This document shows, in pieces, positions 1 through 8,777 of a DNA stretch of 64,000 bases. The position numbers were made by a program, and so were the translations under genes. Under the pieces are notes generated by a model that worked only from the letters and a program-made list of their open reading frames with translations, was not told where the DNA came from and did no database searches. This stretch comes from Streptosporangium roseum DSM 43021 (GTDB lineage Bacteria > Actinomycetota > Actinomycetes > Streptosporangiales > Streptosporangiaceae): positions 5,146,001 to 5,210,000 of the forward strand of contig NC_013595.1 in assembly GCF_000024865.1 (NCBI RefSeq), in the 5' to 3' direction. Each line of letters starts with the position of its first letter. Position 1 is the stretch's first letter.

Positions 1-320
1 GCAACCGTTACGGCCCTCCGATCGGGTCTGTGTGAGACGGGAAAAATAACCGTGAGTGACAGAGGTTACGTTGGGTGGTGCCGCATGGGCGGCGCTCCCC
101 TGCGAGGAAGCACTCCAGGCCCCTCGCTCGGGCCCTGTGAGCCTTCAAAAAACGATGACGTTTCTCGGACGCCGGCCCGGAAAACCGCCGGAGGGGGGCG
201 AACCTTGCCGTGGCCACTGCGTTCGTCCTGGTCGATCTCTGCGGTTGCAACGTTGTCGATCGCGGCTTCTGCACGGCAAGGCTCACTACCAAGCGCGAAC
301 ACTGAAATCTCCCGCTGAGT
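1..320. other. no supported gene
   Basis: I see no convincing gene here. The open frames on both strands are short, lack recognisable domains and have no good ribosome binding site. The convergent end of the neighbouring XRE-cupin gene lies at 321. The stretch may hold degraded sequence, but nothing can be named. Confidence 0.4.
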
Positions 321-914
321 TCACCGCCGGCTCCCGCCGTGAGACGGCCGATGTGGGTCGGCGTGTATGTGCGTACGCATCCCTTGCGGGTCGAACAGGA
401 TGAGTAGCTCGACCACGCCGCCGTCGGCGCTGCCCAGCCAGTGCGGCAAGGACGTGTCGAACTCGGCTGCCTCACCGGACGGCAACGTCAGGTCGCGCTC
501 GCCGAGGATGAGCCGCAGGCGTCCGTTGAGCACGTACAGCCATTCGAAGCCGTCATGGGTCTGCGGGGTCGGTACGAGCGGTTCCGGCTGGGCGGGGATG
601 ATCATTTTGAACGCTTGTACCCCGCCCGGCCGCCGGGACAGCGGCACGAAGGTCATCCCGAACCGCAGGATCGGCTTCAGGTGGATCCGGGGGTCGCCGG
701 TGCGCGGGGCACCGACAAGGTCGTCCAGCGGAACGTCATAGGTACGGGCCAGCGGCAGCAGCAACTCCAGGGTCGCCCGGCGCTGCCCGCTCTCCAGCCG
801 GGACAGGGTGCTCTCCGACACCCCAGTCGTCGCCGCGAGGTCGGCGAGGGTGATGCCGCGGTGACGACGCAGCGCACGCAGCCGCGGCCCCACCGCGTCG
901 AGCACTTCGTCCAT
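321..914 (-). CDS. XRE-family regulator with cupin domain
   Basis: Predicted cytoplasmic DNA-binding regulator of about 197 residues. The N-terminal third is a helix-turn-helix of the XRE/Cro type (motif LADLAATTGVSESTLSRLES). The C-terminal half is a small beta-barrel cupin, a sensor domain common in this architecture that binds a small ligand or metal; the ligand here cannot be told. The start is taken at the ATG ahead of DEVLDAVGPR; a GTG four codons upstream (926) is equally possible, and neither has a strong Shine-Dalgarno. It is divergent from the methyltransferase gene at 1014, with about 90-100 bp between them, so it probably controls that gene and itself. Family assignment is firm; the regulon is inference. 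Confidence 0.85.
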   Translation of the reverse strand: MDEVLDAVGPRLRALRRHRGITLADLAATTGVSESTLSRLESGQRRATLELLLPLARTYDVPLDDLVGAPRTGDPRIHLKPILRFGMTFVPLSRRPGGVQAFKMIIPAQPEPLVPTPQTHDGFEWLYVLNGRLRLILGERDLTLPSGEAAEFDTSLPHWLGSADGGVVELLILFDPQGMRTHIHADPHRPSHGGSRR

Positions 915-1013
915 TTCGTGGTCCACGAGGCCATCTTGCCAGAACCGCAAGATTTCGTGCCAGATTGGTGCGCGCCTGGCGAGACTGAGCGGACACCGAC
1001 AGAAGGAGCCTTG

Positions 1014-1640
1014 ATGAACGCCACCGATGCGGTCACGTTCTGGGACGGCGTGTACGCGGCGCGACCGGCGGCCACCGATCCGCGGCCGAATGCCCGCCTC
1101 ACCGAAGTGGTTGCGCGCCTGCCGCCCGGCGACGCGTTGGACCTCGGATGCGGCGACGGCGGCGACGCGCTGTGGCTCGCCGGACAGGGGTGGCACGTCA
1201 CCGCCGCCGACATCTCGGCCGTGGCGGTCGAGCGGCTCGCGGCACTCGCCCGCACACACGGCCTGGGCGATCGCGTCACCGCCGTGCGGCACGACCTACG
1301 CAGGTCTTTCCCGCACGGCGAGTTCGACCTGATCTGCGCCCACTACCTGCACACCCCCTTCGACCTGGACAGGGCGGCCGTCCTGCGCTCGGCCGCGCAC
1401 GCGCTGCGCCAGAATGGGCGGCTGCTGATCGTCGACCACGGCTCGACCGCGCCGTGGTCGTGGAGCCAGGATCCCGACGTCCGGTACCCGAGCCCGAGGG
1501 AGGTCGCGGCGGGTATCGAGCTGGACCCGGCGACGTGGATGGTCGAGCGGGCCGACACACCCCGCAGGATCGCAACCGGGCCGGGCGGGCGCACCGCCGA
1601 GGTCACCGACCATGTGCTGCTCATCCGCCGCACCGCCTGA
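1014..1640 (+). CDS. class I SAM-dependent methyltransferase
   Basis: Soluble 208-residue Rossmann-fold methyltransferase. Motif I is clear (ALDLGCGDGGDALWLA, about residues 42-57), followed by the acidic residue after strand 2 (VTAADIS) that contacts the SAM ribose, and a motif II-like FDLICAHYLHTPF. The length is normal for the small-molecule methyltransferase_25/TehB-like group. The start is the ATG preceded by AGAAGGAG at 1001. The substrate is unknown; linkage to a cupin regulator and a DinB gene suggests a stress or detoxification unit, which is inference. The frame is open far upstream, but that extension lies antisense to the regulator and is not coding. Confidence 0.88.
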   Translation: MNATDAVTFWDGVYAARPAATDPRPNARLTEVVARLPPGDALDLGCGDGGDALWLAGQGWHVTAADISAVAVERLAALARTHGLGDRVTAVRHDLRRSFPHGEFDLICAHYLHTPFDLDRAAVLRSAAHALRQNGRLLIVDHGSTAPWSWSQDPDVRYPSPREVAAGIELDPATWMVERADTPRRIATGPGGRTAEVTDHVLLIRRTA

Positions 1641-1681
1641 CCCGGCGAACAGCGCCGCCCCCACGAAGGGAGGAGATCACC

Positions 1682-2177
1682 ATGCCTAACACCGTACGCC
1701 GCCGCCGCGACACTCCGCCGCCCCGGACCGGGAGCAGCGAAGCTGAGGTTCTGCGCGGTTTCCTCGACTATCTCCGGGCCTCGGTCGCCGCGAAGGTCGA
1801 CGGTGCCCCCGAACCGCAGGTGCGAACGGCCGCAGTGCCATCGGGCACGAACCTGCTCGGCCTGCTCAACCACCTGACTTTCGTCGACCGCTCGACGTTC
1901 CTCAGGGACGACGTCACCGAATGGCAGGCGACGTTCCAGGCCGCACCAGCGGACAGCGTCGCCGATGTCGTCGGCCCGCTACCGCGAGACGATCGAGCGC
2001 GCGAACGACGTTCTCGACGAGTGCACCGATCTCGGCGCACCGGTCCCCCGGCCGCGGCCGAACCGCCCCGCTCCCAGCATCCGCTGGGCACTCACCCACA
2101 TGATCGAGGAGACCGGCCGCCACGCGGGCCACGCTGACATCCTCCGCGAACTGATCGACGGCGCGACCGGGCGCTGA
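1682..2177 (+). pseudogene. DinB/DUF664-family protein, frameshifted
   Basis: Two adjacent frames together encode one DinB-fold protein of about 165 residues, a family of four-helix-bundle metal-binding proteins often acting as thiol-dependent transferases. The first part runs from the ATG at 1682, which has a strong GGGAGGAG ribosome site, through NLLGLLNHLTFVDR with its metal-binding-type histidine. At about 1965 the reading must shift to continue with RYRETIERANDVLDE and the typical C-terminal HMIEETGRHAGHADILRE. All conserved blocks survive, so a single recent frameshift or a sequencing error explains the break. It follows the methyltransferase by about 40 bp and is probably co-transcribed with it. 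Confidence 0.75.
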
Positions 2178-2206
2178 CCCCACCACCTTCACCAGGACAG
2201 GAACCC

Positions 2207-3253
2207 ATGATCACCGCAACCCGGCCGTCATCGCGCCGCTCCCTCCGATCCGCGCGCACGGTGGCGACCGTCACGCTCACCCTCCTGCTCACGATCGGCG
2301 CCGCGGCCTGTTCCACGCCGACCGCGACTTCCACGCCGACCGCGACCGGCGTTCCCCCCTACGCCGTCGCCACCCAGGACGACCCGGAGTTCGAAAACAC
2401 CTTCCGGCACGAGTTCGCCGATGTCGACGGTGTCCGCATGCACTACGTGACCGGCGGCAGCGGCACACCGGTGGTGCTGATCCACGGCTGGCCCCAGACC
2501 TGGTACGGCTGGTGGCCGATCATGCCGGAACTCGCCAAACACCACACCGTCTACGCCGTCGACCTTCCCGGACTGGGCGACAGCACCGGCTCACCGACCG
2601 GCTACGACAAAGCCACCCTGGCGCGGTACGTGCACACGTTGATCGCCGACCGGCTCAACATCCGGGACACCGCCGTCGTCGGCCACGATTTCGGCGCCGC
2701 AGTAGCGTTCCAGTACGCCAGCCAATTCCCCGCCGACACCGCACGCCTCGGCTACCTCGACCTGCCGCTACCCGGACCCGCTGTCGATGCGGCCACGTAC
2801 CGCTCACTGAGCTGGCACATCGCCTTCCACTCCCAGCGACGGGTCCCCGAGGCGGTGGTGGGCGACGACGTCCGCGAGTACCTGGCACTGTTCTACCCCC
2901 AGGTCGCGTTCGGCGGAACGGCGTTCGGCGGCACCTCAGATCGGTCCCCGTTCACCGACACCGAGATCAACGAGTACGCGCGGACCTACCGCCGGCCCGA
3001 GGCCCTGTCGGGCGGCTTCGAGCTCTACCGCGCCCTCGGCAAAGACGTCCGCGACACCGCGGCGGCGGCACCGGTACGTGTCCCGACCCTGCTCATGACC
3101 GCCCAGGGGCAGCTCGACGCGATCCGGGCCACCGCGGCCCCGCGCATGACCAACATCGTGCGCGCGCTGGACGTGCCGCACGCGGGGCACTGGCTCGTCG
3201 AGGAGAACCCTCGGTTCGTCACTGCGGAGCTAGTGCGTTTCCTCGACGGATGA
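2207..3253 (+). CDS. lipoprotein alpha/beta hydrolase, epoxide-hydrolase-like
   Basis: 348 residues. An N-terminal arginine-rich region, a hydrophobic stretch and a lipobox ending at Cys35 (GAAAC) predict a lipoprotein anchored outside the membrane. The rest is an alpha/beta hydrolase: oxyanion motif HGWP at residues 93-96, nucleophile motif GHDFGA with Asp161 as nucleophile, and a C-terminal catalytic His in PHAGHW. An aspartate nucleophile points to the epoxide hydrolase/haloalkane dehalogenase branch rather than to esterases. The ATG is preceded by AGGACAGGA. It lies 29 bp after the DinB gene and may share its transcript. A surface-anchored member of this family is uncommon. The substrate is unknown. 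Confidence 0.87.
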   Translation: MITATRPSSRRSLRSARTVATVTLTLLLTIGAAACSTPTATSTPTATGVPPYAVATQDDPEFENTFRHEFADVDGVRMHYVTGGSGTPVVLIHGWPQTWYGWWPIMPELAKHHTVYAVDLPGLGDSTGSPTGYDKATLARYVHTLIADRLNIRDTAVVGHDFGAAVAFQYASQFPADTARLGYLDLPLPGPAVDAATYRSLSWHIAFHSQRRVPEAVVGDDVREYLALFYPQVAFGGTAFGGTSDRSPFTDTEINEYARTYRRPEALSGGFELYRALGKDVRDTAAAAPVRVPTLLMTAQGQLDAIRATAAPRMTNIVRALDVPHAGHWLVEENPRFVTAELVRFLDG

Positions 3254-3342
3254 GTCCGGTTCCTGATGGTGGTTGGCGGTCCTTACGGCGAAACGGCATC
3301 GGGGCCCGCATATCGGGGTTCCGGACTGGTGAGCTCGCGTAT

Positions 3343-3654
3343 TCAACTGTCGTCAGTTCGGTGGGTCGGCCGGGGCGGTGATGACCGTGTGTGGTCACCG
3401 GGGGCGTAGCGGCTGTAGGTGATGCCCGTTTTGTCGGCGAGCTTGGCCAGGGTGGCAGGGGGGAAGCCGAGGGTGTCGGCGACGATGGGGACGGGGCTGT
3501 CTTGGACGTGCTGGCGGAGGGCGGATCCGCGGGCTGGGAGAGTCGGGACGCCGAGCTGGCGGATCTGTTTGGCCAGCCACTCGGGCCGTAACGGCTGCCT
3601 GGCTCGTCGGCTGGGGAACAGCCACGGGGAGGCGGGATTGGTCGCGGTGCGCAT
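3343..3654 (-). pseudogene. C-terminal remnant of a site-specific recombinase
   Basis: About 100 residues resembling the C-terminal part of an actinobacterial integrase-like protein (SPWLFPSRRARQPL, then ALRQHVQDSPVPIVADTLGF, ending in SRYAPGDH). The N-terminal and catalytic parts are missing. The sequence just upstream on the minus strand (about 3655-3720) continues the similarity only in another frame, so the remnant is frameshifted as well as truncated. Family naming is from recall of the motif pattern and is moderately secure. It marks an old mobile-element boundary. Confidence 0.5.
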
Positions 3655-4081
3655 GTTCGTGCGGTGGGTGATGTAGTCGGCGAACGTCGCCTTCCCGGTC
3701 GCCGCTCTCCTGCTGCGGTGCGGGTTCGGCGGGCGAGGGGAAGCCGGTGCGGGCGGCTTGGTAGCGGCGCCGGGCCGCGCGCAACGCGGCCTTGCGGTCC
3801 TGCTCGGGATCGGGGCGGGTGAGGGCTCGGGCGGGGTGTACGGCGGATTCTGCTCGATTGCTGCCGGGCCCCCCTGAGCGTCGGGACTCCATGATCGTTC
3901 TCAGCGCTGACGGCTGTCCGCAGGTTCCTCAACCCCGGGGAAGGTGGTTCGGTGTCTGTTCGAGGCTCTCAGCGGCGATAGCCGTGTCCGGCTGCGGCCA
4001 GGTGCGGCCAACTCCGGATGAGGATCGTGAGAGCGGGGAAAGATCGAAGCCTGTGGCGCTCTGTCCCTCGAGGAGATCCGC
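3655..4081. other. no supported gene
   Basis: This stretch probably contains the frameshifted upstream continuation of the recombinase remnant near its left end and the 5' region of the membrane-protein gene at its right end. No intact gene, repeat or clear terminator is visible. Confidence 0.35.
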
Positions 4082-4810
4082 ATGCTGGTGAAAGTGGCTG
4101 ATTGGATCGTCGACCAGTACGAACAGCTCCAGACGTGGGTCAGCGAGCGGTTCGGCGACGATCCCCGCAAGGCCGATGCTGTGAAGACCGGGATCATCAT
4201 CGCCTGCATCGCGGCCGTGACCATCACCGTGATCCTGCTGATATGGCTGGCAGTCACGGTGCTGGGCGGCCTGACCCTGGCGGTGGCTCAAGGCTTGGCC
4301 GCCGGGCTGGGGTGGGCGCTGGAGCGGGTGGCCGACTGGAACCTCACCGAGGTCGTCACCAAACCGGTCCATGACTACATCATCGCCCACACCGCCGGCC
4401 TGCCCGCAGGGGCTGAGGCGATCTGGTCGGCCTGGACGCTGACCGGGCCGATCCTGTGGCTGATCTGCTTGCTGACGAAGTCCTGGGGGGTGCGGCTGGC
4501 CTGGGTGCTGTACGGGGCCGGTACGGTCGCGATGGTCTACAGCGCCAGCCCGGTCGGCGGGCAACTGCTCGCCACCGGCGTCGCCGTCGTGTACTGGGCG
4601 GTGCTGTCGGTGTTCGTCTTCCGGGGAATCAGTCGCCGCCCGGTGGTGCATGTCCATTCCGCCCCCGACGTCACCACCCCGCTGCAGCAGCTGCGCCAGC
4701 AGCTGGATGAGCAGCTGAGCGAGGTCCGCGCCCGAATAGGGCGTGTGGAAGTGGCCAGTGACGAGCTGGCCGCGCGGCGGGCGGGCAGCAGAGACGACGA
4801 GGATTCCTAG
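4082..4810 (+). CDS. multi-pass membrane protein with C-terminal coiled coil
   Basis: 242 residues, family not recognised. After a short amphipathic N-terminus there is a strong hydrophobic segment (about 36-62), another around 120-140 and further ones around 145-190. The cytoplasmic-looking tail (about 200-235) has heptad-like Leu/Gln spacing (LQQLRQQLDEQLSEV) typical of a coiled coil. A GAGGAG lies 8-13 bp before the ATG. Proteins of this size and layout occur on actinomycete integrative elements, and a recombinase remnant is just upstream, so an element-borne gene is plausible but not shown. Confidence 0.72.
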   Translation: MLVKVADWIVDQYEQLQTWVSERFGDDPRKADAVKTGIIIACIAAVTITVILLIWLAVTVLGGLTLAVAQGLAAGLGWALERVADWNLTEVVTKPVHDYIIAHTAGLPAGAEAIWSAWTLTGPILWLICLLTKSWGVRLAWVLYGAGTVAMVYSASPVGGQLLATGVAVVYWAVLSVFVFRGISRRPVVHVHSAPDVTTPLQQLRQQLDEQLSEVRARIGRVEVASDELAARRAGSRDDEDS

Positions 4811-5077
4811 ATCGCTCCACAGGCGACGACGGGCCCGCTCCGGATCAGAAGAGCCTGCGGCCGTTCGGGGCTCTGCGCGACTCTCGGCGCTCTACGGCGG
4901 GCACGGGGAGATCGCCGTCCCCTGCGGCGATCGTTATCTGGAGTTGTCAAGCGATCTCGCTGGTCAGCTGCTTGATGACCGTTAGGGCACATCAGACGAG
5001 CAGGGCTCGCCGTGACTGAGGCGTCTGGCATTCGACGGACGAGTTGATCTCGTGGTTCACCGCCAGGAGGAGCGGGG

Positions 5078-5722
5078 TCAGCCGGCGTCGGGATCCGATG
5101 GTTCCGTGGTCGGTGCGATCTCCAGTGGCGTGGCGATCCCGCCGGTGAGCTGAAGCCCATGAGTGAGCGTGTAGTCGAGCTGCCTGGCCAAACGAGGGAC
5201 GCTTGTCGCGGGCAGGTATGCATCGGCGCCGGCGTTGAGCAGGCGTCGAACCGGACCGTGGTAACTGACTCCGAGCTCCTCGTCCTCGACTTCGGTGATG
5301 ATGACACGAGCTTTCGGGAACATTGATCGGAGACTGGCGATCAACTGCGGGCTGCCCGGTGGTGCCAGCAGCACATCGGCCGTTGCGGGAGCCGCGTGCA
5401 TGTCGAGCACGACGTAGTCCGCCCCCAGTTGGGTGGACAGCGACACCCGGGCCGCCGTCGAGAGCTTCATCGCGGTGGCGACGACGGTCACGCTGTCGTA
5501 GTCGATCGGTGGCTGGTCATTGGCCTCCCTTGGCGTGTCGCCATCGACGACGGCACCTTGGAGCACCTCGACGGTGCTGGAGATTGTCGCGATCGACTGG
5601 CCGTCCCGCATGACGACCAGGTTCTCTCCGGGCTGGAGGGCGTCGATGAGTGCCACGATGTCCTCGGGAAGACAAGTCACGTCGATCCGCCGCGTGGGTC
5701 GCGCGGCGCGCTTGCGGATCAC
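5078..5722 (-). CDS. hypothetical protein, possible receiver-like fold
   Basis: 214 residues read from a GTG. I do not recognise the family. The first 60 residues (GENLVVMRDGQSIATIS) recall the beta-hairpin of prevent-host-death-type antitoxins. Residues about 75-185 alternate short hydrophobic strands and helices (VTVVATAMKL, ADYVVLDMHA, ARVIITEVE, AGADAYLPATS), the rhythm of a response-regulator receiver or similar Rossmann-like domain. The aspartate in VVLDM sits where a receiver would be phosphorylated. This resemblance is by eye only. No partner gene is adjacent. Confidence 0.55.
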   Translation of the reverse strand: MIRKRAARPTRRIDVTCLPEDIVALIDALQPGENLVVMRDGQSIATISSTVEVLQGAVVDGDTPREANDQPPIDYDSVTVVATAMKLSTAARVSLSTQLGADYVVLDMHAAPATADVLLAPPGSPQLIASLRSMFPKARVIITEVEDEELGVSYHGPVRRLLNAGADAYLPATSVPRLARQLDYTLTHGLQLTGGIATPLEIAPTTEPSDPDAG

Positions 5723-5933
5723 CGGGCCTTGGACGCGCTCAGGGCGGCGGGCGAAGTTGGCGGCGTCGTCACAGTGTTCAGTCCTTCACGAGTCGGATCG
5801 GCGTCAGTGGCGAGCCTATGTCGGCATTGATCACTTCGGGGACATCATCAGGCGCCATAGCGAGTTTCCGGTGTTTCGACCGCCCGGGACGTACCTGGTG
5901 GCAGGCGTTGACGGGTGGGAACCTGATCCTTGG

Positions 5934-6197
5934 TCAGCCCGCTGCCGGCTCGGCAGGGCGGGCTTGCAGATCGGTGATCATCTCTGTGAGCAGGCAGGTG
6001 TCCGGGTCCGGCCGAGACACGGGGGAAACCGGCCATCGGTCGATCATGTTCGTGATCTCGGAAGTGAACCGGAGTGTCTCCGCGGCTCGGAGCTCGATCG
6101 ACAGCGGAACGGTCAGTGGCGTCAGCGAGCCGGTGCGGGCGGAGTCGCCGCCGACCCCCGTTCCGATGTCGTCGGCGGGACGGCTGTACATCGGCAT
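5934..6197 (-). CDS. small hypothetical ORF
   Basis: A possible 87-residue product starting MPMYSRPADD, with a conserved-looking stretch PLTVPLSIELRAAETLRFT. The G/C bias at third positions fits coding DNA, but there is no clear ribosome site and the same frame runs upstream into a repeat and integrase debris. It could therefore be the tail of a broken gene rather than an intact one. Confidence 0.3.
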   Translation of the reverse strand: MPMYSRPADDIGTGVGGDSARTGSLTPLTVPLSIELRAAETLRFTSEITNMIDRWPVSPVSRPDPDTCLLTEMITDLQARPAEPAAG

Positions 6198-6270
6198 GGA
6201 TGCCGCCGTCACGAGCACTGCCGGCACCAGGCCCAGCGTGTCGTGGTCCCGGTGGCAACGACGTAGGAAA

Positions 6271-6351
6271 CAACGGATACGCAGGTCAGCGGTCAACCTT
6301 CCAAGCTGTGCCCCAAGGTCCTTGAGAAAGCTCTGACCTGCGTATCCGCTG
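6271..6351. repeat. 81-bp palindromic repeat, copy A
   Basis: Inverted arms of 19 bp with one mismatch (core GGATACGCAGGTCAG against CTGACCTGCGTATCC) flank about 43 bp. A second copy of the same length and orientation lies at 13342-13422. Similarity continues past both ends for roughly 15-25 bp, including AAAATTTCGCCGA on the right. Copy A abuts an integrase fragment. The structure resembles a non-autonomous mobile element or a recombination site. Confidence 0.75.
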
Positions 6352-6365
6352 AAAATTTCGCCGAG

Positions 6366-6528
6366 TCCAGCCGCGGCCGTGTGGGTCGAGCTCACCGGTG
6401 GCGGTCTTGAACAGGTACTCCGCGCGCGGATTGGACAGTCGGCCGCGTCCGGTGGCCGGGCAGATGTCGGTGAGCGGGTCGGCACCGGTGGCGGGATGCT
6501 CGGCCAGCCAGGCCAGATACATCCGCAC
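6366..6528 (-). pseudogene. internal fragment of a tyrosine recombinase
   Basis: About 54 residues (PATGRGRLSNPRAEYLFKTA and ELDPHGRGW) closely match the middle of the broken recombinase at 43737-44474, whose equivalent reads PATGRGRLSYPRAEYLFKTA. The fragment is cut exactly where the palindromic repeat A begins. Both catalytic ends are missing, so it is dead. Sharing with the 44-kb copy shows that related elements were present more than once in this region. Confidence 0.6.
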
Positions 6529-6566
6529 CCGGGAGGCGTAGGTGCGGCACGCGGCGTCGCCGGCGG

Positions 6567-7994
6567 TCAGCCGCGCCGGTGCCGCGGCAGCAGCAAGCTG
6601 ACCACCGCGATGGCCAGGCCGAGCCCGGCCGCCATGAGGAAGACCAGGTCGTAGCCGACGGCGAGGGCGGCGGGCGAGGAACTCCCGCCGGCCTCCGACG
6701 CGGCTCTGGCACTGGCGGCCGTCGCGAGCACCGCCAGGCCCACCGACCCGCCTACCTGACTGGCGGTTTGGGCCAGGCCACCGATGATCCCCGCGTCGCC
6801 CTCAGGACCGTCGGCGGTCGCCGCGGCCATCAGGGTGGGGAAGGTCAGCCCAATACCGACAGCGATGAGCAGCGTAGGCCCGAGCACGCTGGCGACGTAG
6901 CCGCTGTCGGCGTGGGCTAGGGAGAGCCAGCCGAAACCGGCCAGGAAACAGGCGCTGCCAGCCAGCACCAGGGGGCGCACACCGGTTCGCGGCAGCAGGG
7001 CGGCGGCCCATCGCGCGATCACCATGAACATCACCGCCGCGGGTGTCTGCCCGAGCCCGGCTTGAAGCGCACTGAAGCCGAGTACGTTCTGCAGGAACAG
7101 CGACGTGAAATACCACATCGCGATGGCAATTCCACCGAACAGCAGCAGCATGACATTGCCGACGGCCACCCCCCGGATCTTGAACAGCCTCAGGGGCACC
7201 ATCGGCAGGGAGGCGAAACGCGCCTCCACCACGGTAAAGACGACGAGCAGGAGCAGGCCCGCCACGGCTGGCCCGACGACCAGCCCGGACGACCAGCCAT
7301 GATCGGCGCTCTGCATGACCCCGTAGATCAGCGCGGCCAGCCCTGCCGTCCCCGTGACCGCGCCAGTGAGGTCAAGCGATTCTCGCCGGCCGATTCGCGT
7401 GCCAGCCAGCGACATCATGGCCACGACGATCAGCACCGCACCGATCGGCACGTTGATGAGGAAGACCCACCGCCACGACAGGCCGGTGGTGATGGCACCG
7501 CCCGCGACCGCGCCGACCATCCCGCCCACACCGCCCGCGGCAGACCATGCGCCGAACGCCTTGGCACGCGCGTTCGGCTCGGTGAAGGAGGTGTTGATCA
7601 CGGCCAGCGTCGCCGGGGCCATCATGGCGGCTCCGATGCCCTGCGCGAGTCGGGCTGCCACCAGGACCTCCGGAGCGGTTGCCAGGCCCCCGGCCAGACT
7701 CGTGGCGGAGAACAACAACAGCCCGGCGACCAGCATCCGGCGCGGGCCGAACAGGTCAGCGGCGCGGCCACCCAGCAGCATGAAGCCGGCGAAGGCGAGC
7801 AGGTAGCCGTTCACCACCCAGGCCAGGCCGGTGGGTGTAAAGCCGAGGTCCTCGCGGACTGAGGGCAAGGCGACGTTAACGATGGACGAATCCAGGATGA
7901 CCATGAACTGGCAGGCACACGCCAGCGCCAGGATCATCCAGGCGGAGCCGGTATGCGGCCTTGCCCGCTGAGTTGCGGTGTCAGTGCTTGTCAT
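6567..7994 (-). CDS. MFS drug:H+ antiporter, DHA2 (EmrB/QacA) type
   Basis: 475 residues with the hydrophobic pattern of 14 membrane helices. Family signatures are present: LDSSIVNVALPS in the first helix, the motif A region GGRAADLFGPRRML, and the antiporter motif C-like AGGVGGMVGAVAGGA. It is expected to export toxic organic compounds by proton antiport across the plasma membrane. The start is the ATG with GGAAGAAG upstream. It lies 26 bp downstream of the WrbA-like gene in the same direction, so the two form an operon reading from the MarR-type operator at 8727. Likely derepressed together when the MarR protein binds a ligand or is oxidised (inference). Confidence 0.92.
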   Translation of the reverse strand: MTSTDTATQRARPHTGSAWMILALACACQFMVILDSSIVNVALPSVREDLGFTPTGLAWVVNGYLLAFAGFMLLGGRAADLFGPRRMLVAGLLLFSATSLAGGLATAPEVLVAARLAQGIGAAMMAPATLAVINTSFTEPNARAKAFGAWSAAGGVGGMVGAVAGGAITTGLSWRWVFLINVPIGAVLIVVAMMSLAGTRIGRRESLDLTGAVTGTAGLAALIYGVMQSADHGWSSGLVVGPAVAGLLLLVVFTVVEARFASLPMVPLRLFKIRGVAVGNVMLLLFGGIAIAMWYFTSLFLQNVLGFSALQAGLGQTPAAVMFMVIARWAAALLPRTGVRPLVLAGSACFLAGFGWLSLAHADSGYVASVLGPTLLIAVGIGLTFPTLMAAATADGPEGDAGIIGGLAQTASQVGGSVGLAVLATAASARAASEAGGSSSPAALAVGYDLVFLMAAGLGLAIAVVSLLLPRHRRG

Positions 7995-8020
7995 GACTTC
8001 TTCCTTGCTAACGCCGCCGC

Positions 8021-8701
8021 TCACGCGGTCTGGGAGGTTGTTGCGGCCAGGGCTCCGTGGGCGTTCCCGTCGTCCGCGGCGGCTTCGGTGGCGCGGCCGC
8101 CCCCCAGCAGCCGGATCGTGATCTGGGCCAACCGTCGTCCCTGATACCTGGCCGCTTCCAGCGCCGCGGTATCGGGGCCGTCTCCGGTCGGGCCGGTCAC
8201 AAACGACGTGCCGTAGGGGTTGCCGCCGGCGGCGTACACGACCGGATCGGTGAACCCGGGCGGGACGATCAGCGCCCCCCAGTGATAGAAGACATTGCCC
8301 AGCGACAAGATCGTGGCCTCGCTGCCGCCGTGCCGGTTGAACGCCGAGGTGAAGGCCGTCACCGGTTTGTCGGCCAGTCCGCCTTCGTGCCATAGCCCGC
8401 CGGCCTGGTCGATGAACTGCTTGAGCTGGGCGGCCGGCGCGCCGAACCGGGTCGGTGTCCCGAACGCGAACGCATCGGCCCACGCCAGGTCCTCAATCGA
8501 GGCCCGGGCGATCGAACCGGCGGCATCGGCGTGCCGCCGCCACAGCGGGTTCTGGTCAATCGCGCTGTCGGGCGCCAGCTCGGCGACCCGCCGCAGTCGC
8601 ACCTCGGCTCCGGCCGAGGCGGCGCCCTCGGTGACGGCCTGCGCGAGTGCGTGCACAGTGCCCGTCGCGCTGTAGTAAATGACGGCGACCTTCACGGTCA
8701 T
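8021..8701 (-). CDS. WrbA-like NAD(P)H:quinone oxidoreductase, flavodoxin fold
   Basis: 226-residue flavodoxin-like protein. The N-terminal phosphate-binding loop binds FMN (VIYYSATGTVHALAQ), GTPTRFG is the 60s-loop signature of WrbA/YwrO proteins, and FTSAFNRHGGSEATI is the typical later block. It reduces quinones by two electrons, avoiding semiquinone stress. A GAGGAG precedes the ATG by 8 bp, and a perfect 34-bp palindrome begins 25 bp upstream. It is the first gene of an operon with the DHA2 exporter and is divergent from the MarR fusion gene. The combination suggests a response to quinone-like or nitro compounds. Confidence 0.9.
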   Translation of the reverse strand: MTVKVAVIYYSATGTVHALAQAVTEGAASAGAEVRLRRVAELAPDSAIDQNPLWRRHADAAGSIARASIEDLAWADAFAFGTPTRFGAPAAQLKQFIDQAGGLWHEGGLADKPVTAFTSAFNRHGGSEATILSLGNVFYHWGALIVPPGFTDPVVYAAGGNPYGTSFVTGPTGDGPDTAALEAARYQGRRLAQITIRLLGGGRATEAAADDGNAHGALAATTSQTA

Positions 8702-8726
8702 ATCCGGCTCCTCGATGACTGTAGTA

Positions 8727-8760
8727 TTAGTTATGCGCATAATGTTATGCGCATAACTAA
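8727..8760. promoter_or_regulatory. MarR-type double operator
   Basis: A perfect inverted repeat with 16-bp arms and a 2-bp centre. Each half contains the palindrome TTATGCGCATAA, so the region offers two tandem dimer sites inside one large palindrome. It lies in the 76-bp gap between the wrbA-like gene and the MarR gene and would cover both divergent promoters, a classic autoregulated MarR arrangement. Binding by the adjacent MarR protein is inferred from position and symmetry. Confidence 0.85.
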
Positions 8761-8777
8761 ATTGTCAAGGAGAGCCC

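Noticed and set aside
441..1013. Upstream extension of the methyltransferase frame
   Set aside because: It overlaps the XRE-cupin gene antisense, and a strong ribosome site marks the ATG at 1014 as the true start.
6271..6351. Integron attC site
   Set aside because: The palindrome lacks the GTTRRRY/RYYYAAC core pair, and no intI-like integrase is present; a MITE or recombination site fits better.
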